From positions 186,001-250,000 of the forward strand of contig NZ_CP050698.1 in NCBI RefSeq assembly GCF_005116655.2: a stretch of DNA of 64,000 nt, given 5' to 3'. Within the stretch, counting starts at the first letter, position 1. Each line of letters starts with the position of its first letter. The position numbers were made by a program, and so were the translations under genes. Below, piece after piece: positions 1-9,560 of the stretch. This DNA comes from Desulfosediminicola flagellatus (GTDB lineage: Bacteria; Desulfobacterota; Desulfobulbia; Desulfobulbales; Desulfocapsaceae). Below the pieces are notes generated by a model. It worked only from the letters and a program-made list of their open reading frames with translations, searched no databases and had not been told where the DNA came from.

Positions 1-1
1 T

Positions 2-121
2 GTTATCAGTTGGGTATTGTTTAAGGGTATTAACTCCACTATAGGTATGCGTATGGGTGAAGAGGCAGAGGTTGAAGGTATGGATTCAACAGAGCATTCA
101 GAAACTGCGTATAATAATTAA
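2..121 (+). CDS. amt: Ammonium transporter, C-terminal end (partial)
   Basis: Only the last 39 codons and the TAA stop (119-121) lie in the window. The end of the frame (GMRMGEEAEVEGMDSTEHSE) matches the cytoplasmic tail of Amt/MEP ammonium channels, where a G-[LM]-R-[VM]-x-x-E-x-E-x-x-G-[LM]-D-x-x-x-H-x-E pattern is usual. Amt moves ammonium across the inner membrane and is gated by PII (GlnB/GlnK) binding to this cytoplasmic face. The PII gene follows 178 bases downstream on the same strand, the classic amt-glnK/glnB arrangement. The family call rests on the tail motif and the neighbour. Confidence 0.8.
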   Translation, partial: VISWVLFKGINSTIGMRMGEEAEVEGMDSTEHSETAYNN

Positions 122-256
122 TCAATTCTGTCGGGTTACGTGGCGTCAACCGGTTGTTATCCGATTGAATGTAGGATAGTATGTCACTTGGTGTTGTTGG
201 TGTTCGGCTGATGTCGAGTGTGATTATCCTCCGTCGCGAAGATGGGAAATGATGTG

Positions 257-284
257 TTTGCCCTGATCGCAGGATCGGGGCAAA
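257..284 (+). promoter_or_regulatory. Hairpin in the glnB leader
   Basis: A 12-base-pair stem (TTTGCCCTGATC / GATCGGGGCAAA, one G-U wobble) with a GCAG loop ends 15 bases before the glnB start. It is not followed by a T tract, so it is not a standard terminator for amt. It may stabilise or separate the glnB transcript, or act as an attenuator. Confidence 0.4.
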
Positions 285-290
285 ATATAG

Positions 291-638
<348 letters not shown>

Positions 639-641
639 GAA

Positions 642-3230
642 ATGAGTGTGCAGCTTCGTGCGGACAGGGAGGCTCTGGAAAAACTCTGGGAGCAGGGTTT
701 GACGGGGCAGGAGCTTTTGAGGCATCATAGTAAGCTTGTTGATGAGTTTATTGTTGAGTGTTTTGAAAGCGCTGAGTTGGAAGGGGTCAGGGGGCAGGTC
801 GCTCTTCTGGCCCTTGGTGGTTATGGCAGAAAAGAACTGTTTCCGTTCTCCGATATTGATCTGATGATACTGTTTCATCCAGATATTGAAGATCGGGTAG
901 GGGAGGTTGTGGATGCCATTCTTTATCCTCTGTGGGACACTGGTCTTGAGGTTGGTCATGGTGTTCGCACTATTTCGCAATCAATGGATCATGCTGAGGA
1001 AGATTATTTTTTTCAGGTATCCATGCTTGATGCCCGGCTGATTTATGGTTCTCAGTCTCTCTTTGATGATCTGGTCGGAAAATATCGTGAAAAGTATATA
1101 AGCGGGCATCGTGAGGGTTTTGTCGAAGAGATGAAGCGGCATCGTGATCGTCGGCGTGAGCGGTACGGCAGTCACAGTTTTCTGCTTGAGCCTCATATAA
1201 AGGAAGGTAAGGGCGGCATGCGTGACATTCAGTCTATGTACTGGGTTGCACGTGTTGTGTTCGGACTTCGTGGCTTGCATGATTTCTCAGCGGCGGGCCT
1301 GATGCTCGAGGAGGAGCAGAGCGAATTTCTCGAGTCCTGGGATGCCTTGGTTCAACTGCGTAACAGGCTTCATTATTTCAGCCGCAGAAAAAATGACCAG
1401 CTCTATTTTGAACTTCAGGAAGAAGTGGCGGAGGCTCTTGGCTATGTTGTTGTTGATGGTGTGCTCGGGGTTGAGCAGTTCATGCGTGACACGTATGCGC
1501 ATATGGAGAATGTTGCGATAACGGTTGACCTCTTTTTTGACCATGTGGATGAGGTTCTGGGGCTGGTGCGTAGATCGGGTCCGGTCATTCAGGACCGTGA
1601 AGTCGAGAAGGGTATCGAGATTCGCAGGGGGCGGGTTCATCTGACTGCATTACCCCGACAGATTGCCGCCAAGCCGCAACTCATGATGCGGGCGTTCCTG
1701 GCGTTTGCCAGAAGTGGTGTTCCGTTGCATCATCGCACCCGCAAACTTATCTCGTCTTCTCTTGAGATGGTAAATGATAAGATGCGCACCTCGCCAAGAA
1801 TGTCCAAGGCGCTTGTAAATATCCTTGAGAGTGCAAAAGATGTGTTTGGTGTGCTCGAGGTGATGCTCGAAACAGGGTTGCTGTCAGCATATGTTCCTGA
1901 GTTTTGTAAAATCGAGACGCTCGCTCAGCACGATATATATCATATATATACTGTTGATCGTCATTCCCTTCAGGCTGTAGCTGAATTGCGGACGGTGATT
2001 GATGAAGAGCCGCAGGTCTACGCATTGGTCAAGATGCCGCAGATGCTATTTCTGGCCGCACTGTTGCACGATATAGGTAAAGGGTCTGGTCGCGATCATT
2101 CGGAAGAGGGTGCCGAAGTGGCTGCGAGAGTTGCGAGGCGGATGAGTTTTTCTGATGAAGAGGTTGAGAATCTGGCATTTTTAATAAAATATCATCTCTT
2201 TGTTCCTGAAAATGCACTGCGGCGTGATCTTAATGATGTGGCGTTTATCAAGCGATGTGCCGGAGAGATTGGTGATGTGAGCAGGCTGGCAATGCTCTAT
2301 CTGTTGAGTGTGGCTGATTCAAGAGCTACAGGGCCTTCGGCCTGGAGTGATTGGAAGGCGGCGCTTATGCAGGAGATGTTTTTTAAGGTCAGGTCATCTC
2401 TTGAAACGATGGAAGTGGTCCCCGGCGATAATACAATCCTCGGCGAACATGTAGAGCAGAATGTTGGTTGGCTGCGTGAGCAGGTGAGTGAGTTGCTGGC
2501 AGATGAGAAGGATGTGCGGATTGATCTTGCAAGTCTTCCAAATGATTATATTCTTACTTTTTCTCCTGAGACCGTAAAGCAACATATCTGTGTGCATAGG
2601 GATAACTACAGGTTGTTACGCCAAAAGTCTCTGGTTGTTGCTGAGGATCGTGATGACTACTGGTCGCTTCTTGTTATGTCACTCGATCGTCCCGGTTTGC
2701 TTGCTAAAATTTGCGGTGTACTGTCACTCCATAATCTGACTGTTGTCCGGGCTCGAATTTTTACCTGGGATGATGGTACAGTTGTCGATATTCTCGAAGT
2801 CAGACCTACTGATGGGCTGCGATTCGTGGAAAAAGAGTGGAAGGCGGTAAATGATGATTTGGATAAGGCGATCAGTCACAGGCTCGGACTTGGGCATCGA
2901 CTTTATCAGAAACTGACATCCACATATGGCAGGCGTACTGATTTGGTAAGTAAAGTTGAGCCGCGGGTTGTTATTGATAACAGCAGTTCTGATGAATTCT
3001 CGGTAATTGAGGTGTATTCGGGGGATTTGCCCGGGCTCCTGTATCATATTACCCAGACCCTTGCAGACTTTGGCATGAACATTCATAAGGCAATAATTGC
3101 TACGGAGGTTGAGCAGCTTATTGATATTTTTTATGTTCTGGACTCATCCGGTAAAAAGATAGTCGATCAGGACTTTCAGAAGGAGATAACTCAGGGCTTG
3201 CTTTACTCCCTTGGACGGTCGGAAAAATAG
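642..3230 (+). CDS. glnD: [Protein-PII] uridylyltransferase / uridylyl-removing enzyme
   Basis: This 862-residue protein has the complete GlnD architecture. The nucleotidyltransferase motif GGYGRKELFPFSDIDL is near residues 59-74, with the metal-binding Asp pair D71/D73. An HD phosphohydrolase motif (LLHDIGKGSGRDHSEEG) lies near residue 475. Two ACT domains close the protein, near 665-740 (LDRPGLLAKICGVLS) and 780-860 (GDLPGLLYHITQTLADFG). It uridylylates PII Tyr51 when glutamine is low and removes UMP when glutamine is high. The start is set by the ATG three bases after the glnB stop. An intrinsic terminator follows directly, so amt/glnB/glnD transcription ends here and glnA has its own leader. 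Confidence 0.95.
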   Translation: MSVQLRADREALEKLWEQGLTGQELLRHHSKLVDEFIVECFESAELEGVRGQVALLALGGYGRKELFPFSDIDLMILFHPDIEDRVGEVVDAILYPLWDTGLEVGHGVRTISQSMDHAEEDYFFQVSMLDARLIYGSQSLFDDLVGKYREKYISGHREGFVEEMKRHRDRRRERYGSHSFLLEPHIKEGKGGMRDIQSMYWVARVVFGLRGLHDFSAAGLMLEEEQSEFLESWDALVQLRNRLHYFSRRKNDQLYFELQEEVAEALGYVVVDGVLGVEQFMRDTYAHMENVAITVDLFFDHVDEVLGLVRRSGPVIQDREVEKGIEIRRGRVHLTALPRQIAAKPQLMMRAFLAFARSGVPLHHRTRKLISSSLEMVNDKMRTSPRMSKALVNILESAKDVFGVLEVMLETGLLSAYVPEFCKIETLAQHDIYHIYTVDRHSLQAVAELRTVIDEEPQVYALVKMPQMLFLAALLHDIGKGSGRDHSEEGAEVAARVARRMSFSDEEVENLAFLIKYHLFVPENALRRDLNDVAFIKRCAGEIGDVSRLAMLYLLSVADSRATGPSAWSDWKAALMQEMFFKVRSSLETMEVVPGDNTILGEHVEQNVGWLREQVSELLADEKDVRIDLASLPNDYILTFSPETVKQHICVHRDNYRLLRQKSLVVAEDRDDYWSLLVMSLDRPGLLAKICGVLSLHNLTVVRARIFTWDDGTVVDILEVRPTDGLRFVEKEWKAVNDDLDKAISHRLGLGHRLYQKLTSTYGRRTDLVSKVEPRVVIDNSSSDEFSVIEVYSGDLPGLLYHITQTLADFGMNIHKAIIATEVEQLIDIFYVLDSSGKKIVDQDFQKEITQGLLYSLGRSEK

Positions 3231-3239
3231 AATAATATG

Positions 3240-3269
3240 AACCCTCAGGCTAGTCTGAGGGTTTTTTTT
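3240..3269 (+). terminator. Intrinsic terminator after glnD
   Basis: An 8-bp stem (ACCCTCAG / CTGAGGGT) with a GCTAGT loop is followed by a run of eight T, starting 10 bases after the glnD stop. Confidence 0.9.
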
Positions 3270-3417
3270 GTGTATAAAAAATAACAATTGTGTAAGAAAA
3301 AAGCATTTTGCTCTTGCATAGTTTATCAGAAATGTTATTTTGTCACCATTCGATTGCAGTACAAAAAGATGATCAGTAGTGACGAAATTAACTCTAGTAG
3401 ACAAGGAGACTCCTGCA

Positions 3418-4746
3418 ATGACCAGGGAAGAAATTTTACAGATTATTGAAGACCAGAATATCCAGTATTTTCGCCTGCAGTTTGTTGATATTCTTGGTTT
3501 TATGAAGAACGTAGCTATTCCTAAAAGCCAGATTGGTAAGGCTCTTGATGGTAACATGATGTTTGATGGTTCTTCCATTGACGGATTTGTTCGAATCAAT
3601 GAATCAGATATGTATCTGAAGCCTGATTACAACACATTCACAGTTCTTCCTTGGAGAAACAAGGATGGTGTTGCTGCTGCCCGTATTATCTGTGACGTAT
3701 ACAAATCTGATGGTACCCCGTTTTCCGGTTGTCCACGTGTGAATCTCAAGCGCGTACTTGCTGAAGCAAAGAAGCTTGGTTACACCATGAACGTTGGAAC
3801 CGAGGCTGAGTTTTTCCTTTTCGAACGTGATGAAGACGGTCTGCCTACAACCATCACCAACGATACTGCCGGTTACTTCTCTCTTGATCCTGAAGATATG
3901 GCTAACGACTGTCGTCGTGAGATCATTGAGACTCTTGAGTCTATGGGTTTTGAGATTGAAGCATCTCACCATGAGGTTGCAGAAGGTCAGCACGAGATTA
4001 ACTTCAAATATGCTGATGCACTTGAAGCTGCTGACAATACCGTAACTTTCAAATGGGTTGTTAAGTCTGTTGCCGCTAAATACGGTCTGCACGCTACCTT
4101 TATGCCGAAGCCTATTTTCGGTATCAACGGTTCCGGAATGCACACCAACCAGTCTTTGTTCAATCTTGACGGTACCAATGCATTCTTTGACGAGACTGAT
4201 GGACTTCAGCTCTCCAAGACCGCTTATTCATACATCGCCGGTCTCTTGAAGAATGCTCGTGGTTTTGCCGCTGTAACCAATCCACTTGTTAACTCTTACA
4301 AGCGTCTTGTTCCTGGTTATGAGGCTCCGGTTTATGCTGCTTGGTCTGCATCTAACCGCTCTGCGCTTATTCGTATTCCTGCATCCCGCGGTATCTCAAC
4401 CCGTACTGAGCTCCGTTGTCCGGATCCAGCATGTAACCCATATCTTGCACTGGCAATGATGATTGTTTCAGGTCTCGATGGTGTTAAGAATGACTTGACT
4501 CCTCCTGCTGAAGTGAAGAAAGACATCTTCGAGATGAGCGCTGCAGAAATGGAAGCAGAAGGTATCAGCGTAATGCCTGGTAGTCTCAAAGAAGCTATCG
4601 AAGAGTTGAAAGTTAATCCTGTAGGTGAGGAAGCTCTTGGACCACATATCTTCCAGAAGTATATTGAAGCAAAAGAGACCGAGTGGGATAGCTATCGTAC
4701 TGCCGTAACTGACTGGGAACTCGAAGAGTACCTGACCATTTACTAA
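3418..4746 (+). CDS. glnA: Glutamine synthetase, type I-alpha
   Basis: The 442-residue product converts glutamate, ammonia and ATP to glutamine. Family motifs are [36 protein letters not shown] and [16 protein letters not shown], and it ends [10 protein letters not shown]. Length, the Arg in GFVRI and the C-terminal region mark it as GSI-alpha (the Bacillus/Thermotoga kind), without the longer GSI-beta insert. At the position of the GSI-beta adenylylation Tyr (NLYDLP) it reads DIFEMS, so Phe replaces Tyr. I chose the ATG at 3418 because AAGGAG lies nine bases upstream; an in-frame earlier start at 3379 has no ribosome-binding site. It follows glnD but has its own roughly 150-base leader and terminator. 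Confidence 0.95.
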   Translation: MTREEILQIIEDQNIQYFRLQFVDILGFMKNVAIPKSQIGKALDGNMMFDGSSIDGFVRINESDMYLKPDYNTFTVLPWRNKDGVAAARIICDVYKSDGTPFSGCPRVNLKRVLAEAKKLGYTMNVGTEAEFFLFERDEDGLPTTITNDTAGYFSLDPEDMANDCRREIIETLESMGFEIEASHHEVAEGQHEINFKYADALEAADNTVTFKWVVKSVAAKYGLHATFMPKPIFGINGSGMHTNQSLFNLDGTNAFFDETDGLQLSKTAYSYIAGLLKNARGFAAVTNPLVNSYKRLVPGYEAPVYAAWSASNRSALIRIPASRGISTRTELRCPDPACNPYLALAMMIVSGLDGVKNDLTPPAEVKKDIFEMSAAEMEAEGISVMPGSLKEAIEELKVNPVGEEALGPHIFQKYIEAKETEWDSYRTAVTDWELEEYLTIY

Positions 4747-4780
4747 CTCTCAACAGCTTTACCTTCTAGCCTGTTGTCAG

Positions 4781-4817
4781 ATCCCGTATGCCTTGCCAGA
4801 GGTATACGGGATTTTTT
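4781..4817 (+). terminator. Intrinsic terminator after glnA
   Basis: A 12-bp stem (ATCCCGTATGCC / GGTATACGGGAT, one wobble) with an 8-base loop is followed by a T run. Confidence 0.9.
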
Positions 4818-4891
4818 TGTTTGTGGTGCAGGGCTTGATCATTACTGTATGAGAAGGTATTAAGGGGGATATTCATATCGGGAGAGATGTT

Positions 4892-5365
4892 ATGCGTGGA
4901 AACAGGAAAAATGATAAAAAACGTTCAATGGCCACAATCATGCCGGGAGTGTTGCGTGATCGCGGCTGGGAAGCCAAGGTTGAATTGCACTCTATTTTTC
5001 CTAAGTGGAAACAGGTTGTTGACGAAACAACTGCAGAGCATACCGAGCCGCTTAAAATCGTCAAAGGTACGTTGTGGGTTGAGGTGGAAAACTCCGCCTG
5101 GTTGCAGCAGTTTCAATTTCAGAAAGTGTTGTTGATAAAAGCTATAAACTCACACTTGAAAAACGTCGAGATAAAAGATATTCGTTTTGTTCTTCCTCAG
5201 GATGAAAAAAGGGAAGAACCGGAAGAGCAAAAAGTTCAGTTTGTAGCGCCGCCTCCTGATCTGGTGAAAAAATTTGAAGAACAGGCGGCATTTATAGAAG
5301 ATGATGAAGCGCGTGAATCGCTTATCAGATTCTGGTATCTGGCAAAGGCGTGTGTCCGTAAATGA
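4892..5365 (+). CDS. DciA/DUF721-family protein
   Basis: This 157-residue protein belongs to the DUF721/DciA family. It has a basic N-terminus (RGNRKNDKKRS), then the family core VLRDRGWEAKVELHSIFPKW and a strand-rich segment LWVEVENSAWLQQFQFQK. DciA proteins are proposed ancestral loaders of the replicative helicase DnaB, in bacteria that lack DnaC/DnaI. The N-terminal half is the conserved part; the last 60 residues are charged and likely flexible. A GGGAGAG ribosome-binding site sits before ATG 4892. It is transcribed alone, downstream of the glnA terminator. The exact role in this organism is inferred from the family. Confidence 0.75.
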   Translation: MRGNRKNDKKRSMATIMPGVLRDRGWEAKVELHSIFPKWKQVVDETTAEHTEPLKIVKGTLWVEVENSAWLQQFQFQKVLLIKAINSHLKNVEIKDIRFVLPQDEKREEPEEQKVQFVAPPPDLVKKFEEQAAFIEDDEARESLIRFWYLAKACVRK

Positions 5366-5514
5366 TCTCTGCAATCCCCCCTGCCCAAAAAATGTCTTGA
5401 CCCTGCCGTGACACGCTGTATTTTCCATGAAGCACAATGAATAATTGGAAAAACAGCACATTAATAAACATATACTCACAATCGTCCGTATTGTGATCAG
5501 TCTTCGGTTTACCA

Positions 5515-7845
5515 ATGTTATATGACAATATTCTAGAGGTAATTGGCAATACCCCCCTTGTTCGTATTAATCGGCTACTTGACCAGTCGGGCGTAGAAAT
5601 TTACGGCAAGGTGGAGTCCAGGAATCCGGGTGGTTCGGTTAAAGAGCGAATTTCGCTCTCGATGATCGAAGCAGGCGAAGCTAGCGGTGAGCTGACAAAA
5701 GACAAAATAGTTCTTGAGGCTACCAGCGGAAACACAGGGATCGGTCTGGCAATGGTGTGCGCTGCTAAGGGTTACAGGTGTGTCCTTGTAATGCCTGAGT
5801 CTGCATCCATAGAACGTCGAAAGATTATGCAGGCATATGGTGCCGAGATTTTACTGACACCTGCCAAGAGGAGCACCGATGGCGCGATAGAAAAAAGTTA
5901 TGCCATGGCACGGGAGTTTCCTGACCGTTACTTTTTGACTGATCAGTTTAATAATGAAGCGAACTGGGGAGCACATTATACGAACAGTGCACCGGAAATA
6001 TGGGCGCAAACCGAAGGCAGGGTTACACATGTTGTAGCGACGCTCGGTACTTCCGGCACGGTCATGGGTCTGTGTAAATGGTTTAAGGAACATCAGCCGC
6101 ATGTCAAGGTTCTGGCGGTTGAGCCTCATCGTGGACATAAGATCCAGGGTCTGAAGAATATGAAGGAGTCATATCGGCCTGGGATTTTTAATAAAAACGA
6201 GCCGGATGTTATTCTTCCCATAGAAGATGAAGATGCGTTTACCATGGTTCGCAAACTTGCGCGCCACGAAGGGATTCTTGTCGGTATGTCGAGTGGTGCC
6301 GCAATGTCGGCCGCGATCGATTATGCCAAAAATATCGACAGTGGTTTGGTGGTGGTTATCCTCCCTGATGGTGGTGAACGTTATTTGTCGACACCACTTT
6401 TTACTCCGCCTAAAAAGGTTGAAGAGAAAGAGTCTCAACTTCGTTTTTTTAATACACTTAGCAAGAAAAAAGAGGTTTTTACTTCGTTAAAGGAAGGCAA
6501 GGTCACTCTCTATAGTTGTGGGCCGACTGCTTACGAACCTGCAAATTTATTGCTTTGCCGCCGTTTCGTATTCTCAGATCTTGTTACCCGATATCTTGAG
6601 GTTAAAGGGTATGAGGTTGATGCCTATATGAACTTCACGGATATTGATGATAATACCATCGCCGGCGCAGAGATTGCCGGGCTGCCGCTCAAAGAATTTA
6701 CTCAGGAATATATCGACGGTTTTATGGCCGATATTGAGGCGTTAGGGGCGAAGCGGGCTAAGGGGTATCCTAAGGCGAGTGATCATATTGATGATATGAT
6801 TGAAATCGCTCACGAATTACTTCACAAGGGATATGCTTACGAAAAGAACGGCTCTATCTATTTTGATATTTCGAAATTCAGTAATTACGGGAAGCTCTCG
6901 GGAATTGATCTGAGCAAAATTCAGCTGGGCAAAACTGTTGATCTTGACGATTATGAAAAAGATAATCCTCGTGATTTTACTCTCTTGAAACGTTCTACTC
7001 TTGCAGAACTTAAGAAAGGCATTTTCTTTGAGACGGACTGGGGCAACGTGCGTCCAAGTTGGCATGTTGAGTGTTCTGCCATGGCAATTCATAACCTGGG
7101 CGAAACCCTGGATATTCATACTGCCAGTCGAAACCTTATGTTCCCGCACCATGAAAATGAGATTGCGATTTCTGAGGCACTTACGGGTAAGTCGCTTGCC
7201 AAATATTGGCTGCATTCTGAAATGGTGCTGGTTGATGGTAAGAAGATGTCGCTTGAAAATGGCAATGTGGTCACTTTGCGCGATGCGATTGAACGTGGTT
7301 TTACCCCGCGTGAAGTGCGACTCATGTTACTCACCATCCATTATCGGAAGCCAATCGACTTCACCTATAAACGATTGGAAAGTGTCCGCACTGCGCTTCG
7401 CAGGATAGATGAGTTTACCTGCAAGTTGCTGTGTCTACCTCCGGGGAAACCGCATCCTGAGGTTGCTTCGTATGTTTCAGCTATGGAAGAGCAGTTTCAT
7501 GAGGCATTAGATGATGATCTGAACGTATCCAAGGCAATGGCGACAATCTACAACTTCATCAAGCGAACCAATCCCATCCTGCTTGTGAATAATCTTGATC
7601 GCGATCAGAAAGAATATATTCTTGAAAGCCTCAGAAAACTCGACGAAGTATTGCAGATTTTCAGGCTCAAAGGCTGCCCTCTTGCTCCGGATGTAAATGC
7701 CCTGATTCAGCGTCGCGAAAAGGCTCGGTTGCAAAAAGACTGGCAGGCTGCAGATGATGCACGGGAAGAATTAGCTAAGAAAGGCATCTCTGTAATTGAT
7801 ACGGATAGTGGTCCAGTCTGGAAAAGAATTCGCGGAATGGAATAA
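5515..7845 (+). CDS. Cysteine synthase / cysteinyl-tRNA synthetase-like fusion
   Basis: One 776-residue open frame joins two enzymes. Residues 1-310 are an O-acetylserine sulfhydrylase (CysK/CysM): GNTPLVRINRL, the PLP lysine K43 in NPGGSVKERIS, TSGNTGIGLAMV, TLGTSGTVMG and PDGGERYLST. Residues about 325-776 are class I CysRS-like: CGPTAY, NFTDIDDNTIAGAEIAG, WHVECSAMAIHNLG and FPHHENEIAISEALTG, keeping the zinc ligands Cys335, the Cys of WHVEC, and the His and Glu of HHENE. Both catalytic signatures are altered: HIGH reads NLLL (344-347) and KMSKS reads KMSLE (577-581). This argues against normal tRNA charging, so I do not assign cysS. It could be a paralogue coupling cysteine formation to another ligase-like or persulfide role. 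No good ribosome-binding site precedes the ATG, and an in-frame stop at 5494 rules out an earlier start. Confidence 0.85.
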   Translation: MLYDNILEVIGNTPLVRINRLLDQSGVEIYGKVESRNPGGSVKERISLSMIEAGEASGELTKDKIVLEATSGNTGIGLAMVCAAKGYRCVLVMPESASIERRKIMQAYGAEILLTPAKRSTDGAIEKSYAMAREFPDRYFLTDQFNNEANWGAHYTNSAPEIWAQTEGRVTHVVATLGTSGTVMGLCKWFKEHQPHVKVLAVEPHRGHKIQGLKNMKESYRPGIFNKNEPDVILPIEDEDAFTMVRKLARHEGILVGMSSGAAMSAAIDYAKNIDSGLVVVILPDGGERYLSTPLFTPPKKVEEKESQLRFFNTLSKKKEVFTSLKEGKVTLYSCGPTAYEPANLLLCRRFVFSDLVTRYLEVKGYEVDAYMNFTDIDDNTIAGAEIAGLPLKEFTQEYIDGFMADIEALGAKRAKGYPKASDHIDDMIEIAHELLHKGYAYEKNGSIYFDISKFSNYGKLSGIDLSKIQLGKTVDLDDYEKDNPRDFTLLKRSTLAELKKGIFFETDWGNVRPSWHVECSAMAIHNLGETLDIHTASRNLMFPHHENEIAISEALTGKSLAKYWLHSEMVLVDGKKMSLENGNVVTLRDAIERGFTPREVRLMLLTIHYRKPIDFTYKRLESVRTALRRIDEFTCKLLCLPPGKPHPEVASYVSAMEEQFHEALDDDLNVSKAMATIYNFIKRTNPILLVNNLDRDQKEYILESLRKLDEVLQIFRLKGCPLAPDVNALIQRREKARLQKDWQAADDAREELAKKGISVIDTDSGPVWKRIRGME

Positions 7846-7949
7846 TACGCAAAACACATAAAGAACCTGTTGCTTTTTGCTTCGGTTTGATTATAGTATC
7901 CGCCGTGCTTGTACTATCATAAAAAGTCGGCACCCATTTCTAACCCCAA

Positions 7950-8026
7950 GCGCTCTTAGCTCAGCTGGATAGAGCAACGGCCTTCTAAGCCGTAGGTCGC
8001 AGGTTCGAATCCTGCAGGGCGTACCA
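7950..8026 (+). tRNA. tRNA-Arg (anticodon TCT)
   Basis: A full cloverleaf can be drawn. The acceptor stem pairs GCGCTCT with AGGGCGT; the D arm is GCTC..GAGC; the anticodon stem ACGGC/GCCGT encloses loop CTTCTAA with anticodon TCT; the T arm is GCAGG-TTCGAAT-CCTGC. The CCA end is encoded. It marks the boundary between core genes and the IS-rich segment. Confidence 0.95.
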
Positions 8027-8033
8027 TATAAAT

Positions 8034-8068
8034 AAAGGGCTTCAGCGATTTTGCTGAGGCCCTTTATT
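8034..8068 (+). terminator. Terminator after tRNA-Arg
   Basis: A stem GGGCTTCAGC / GCTGAGGCCC with a GATTTT loop is flanked by AAA and followed by TTTATTCGTTT. It begins eight bases after the tRNA CCA. Confidence 0.8.
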
Positions 8069-8265
8069 CGTTTCTCTGGTCATCTTCCGGTACTTTGGGT
8101 TTTAAGTCTTGTCGTAATAGGGGATTCGGTAATTCATGATGGAAGGGGTGGGGCAAGCCCACTACGTCCACCAAGCCAACATTGAAAATTGATTTGATAG
8201 TGGCTTCATGGAAGGTGTGAGATCAAATCCGAAACATTCTAAATTATACGCCATAAAAGTCCTGC
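8069..8265. other. Gene-free stretch after tRNA-Arg
   Basis: I see no coding frame, integrase remnant or repeat of the tRNA 3' end here. It is the first part of the accessory segment. Confidence 0.5.
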
Positions 8266-8544
8266 TCATACAAAAGGTTTGCATAACTCAAGCCCAAATG
8301 CAACAACACCTGGCACTTTCATTTTAGCTAATGGAGTTTCCGGTTGCCCATAGTGAGTTACAGTTATTCTTTGACTTACATTATACATTGCGCTTCTTGG
8401 TAAATAAATTTCCTTTGATAACCCCGTCTGCTTCTCTTCTTCTGCACTTCTCTGTCTAACCTTTACCTTCTGTTCTGCGTCACACCAAATTTTTCTGCTA
8501 GTTGCTTTTTCTTGTGCATTCTTGATGTTTTCATCTTTTGATCC
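8266..8544 (-). pseudogene. Truncated coding remnant, unrecognised
   Basis: An open stretch of 93 codons runs between a stop at 8545-8547 and the stop at 8266-8268. It has no start near its beginning. Its translation looks like real protein: a charged helix-like part (QRSAEEEKQTGLSKEIYLP) then TVTHYGQPETPLAKMKVPG and VVAFGLELCKPFV. I do not recognise the family. It appears to be the 3' end of a gene whose front was lost, beside an IS3 insertion. It may be noise, but the composition argues for a decayed gene. Confidence 0.35.
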
Positions 8545-8693
8545 CTAATCTGTGACCCCATACTGACCAATATTGCCTAACTTATTGTTTACTCACGGTG
8601 TTGATTGAGTTAAAGTAGTCAGAAATCTATAGTGGGCTCCGGAAATGAGGCAGTGTGTTAAAGTAGAATGCACACTATTCATAAGGGGATTGC

Positions 8694-9038
8694 ATGAAAT
8701 GGAAAAACCATACAAAGAACTGTAAATCCAAGGTTGCTTTGGCCGCCATAAAAGGCCAAAAGACAACAAATGAACCTGCGTCAGAGTTTGGCATCCACGT
8801 CAGACAAATAAATCGCTGGAAGAAGGAAGTCATAGATGCGATCCCTGAAATTTTCGGGAGCAAGAAAGAGCAGGCAATTGAAGTAATGGAATCAGAAAGA
8901 GATCGACTCTACCAGCAAGTAGGCAGATTGCTGGTAGAAGTTGACTGGTTAAGAAAAACACAGATTTCTGAAAGGAGTATCACTGAGAAGTGGTCTTGCA
9001 TAAATCCTATGCGCAAGGAACTCAGTACTCAGAGATAA
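8694..9038 (+). CDS. IS3-family transposase OrfA
   Basis: The 114-residue product has the helix-turn-helix of IS3 OrfA proteins: SKVALAAIKGQKTTNEPASE, FGIHVRQINRWKKEVIDAIP and EIFGSKKE. A coiled-coil-like stretch follows (ERDRLYQQVGRLLVEVDWL). OrfA binds the terminal repeats and is normally joined to OrfB by a -1 frameshift. The C-terminus diverges from family expectation after WLRK, and OrfB is broken, so the element cannot move by itself. Confidence 0.8.
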   Translation: MKWKNHTKNCKSKVALAAIKGQKTTNEPASEFGIHVRQINRWKKEVIDAIPEIFGSKKEQAIEVMESERDRLYQQVGRLLVEVDWLRKTQISERSITEKWSCINPMRKELSTQR

Positions 9039-9061
9039 TGTGATCTGATCGAACTACCCGC

Positions 9062-9560
9062 TCAAGCTGCTATCGACCAAGCATTTACAGTATGGAATCT
9101 GATGATAACCAGGTTCTTATGAGCCTTATTGATAAGGAATACACTAAACACTCGTTTTACGGCATCGGGAAGATTCAGGACTACCTGCGGAAGCAAGGGC
9201 ATAAAGTGAATCGGAAGCGCATGCAGCTTCTGTGCGATAAATCGGAATACAATCTTTAGCACTAAAGTTAAACACCAGCAAACCGCATCCTGAGCACAAG
9301 GCCTATCCTTACCTGCTCCGTAATTTGGTAATCACATGTTTAATCAGATATGGTGTTCCGATATCAACGATATCCGGATCCCAGGCGGCTTCGTTTACCT
9401 GACAGCTGTGATGGATTGGTATAGTAGATTCGTTCTCTGAAGGTCTATTTTGAATTTCATAACAATGAGCGCCCTCATGCAGGACTCGGTAGAAAAACAC
9501 CGGCAGAGGTATATTGTGGATCCCCAGATCTACAGTTGGCAGCTTAAGGGCGCAGAGTGA
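9062..9560 (+). pseudogene. IS3-family transposase OrfB, broken
   Basis: Pieces of an IS3 integrase-type DDE transposase appear in different frames. The first is SLIDKEYTKHSFYGIGKIQD followed by LRKQGHKVNRKRMQLLCDK, then a stop. The second is PEHKAYPYLLRNL. The third is IRIPGGFVYLTAVMDWYSRF, then another stop. At least two frame changes and several stops separate them, and the C-terminal Asp/Glu part of the catalytic triad is largely gone. The piece order fits OrfB of the element begun by the OrfA at 8694. Confidence 0.75.

Noticed and set aside
5515..7845. Calling the fusion a normal cysteinyl-tRNA synthetase (cysS)
   Set aside because: Both ATP-binding signatures are altered; the gene symbol would overstate the evidence.
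7950..8630. Integration site at tRNA-Arg
   Set aside because: A gene-content change follows the tRNA, but I found no integrase and no second copy of the tRNA 3' end in the window, so an att site cannot be claimed.
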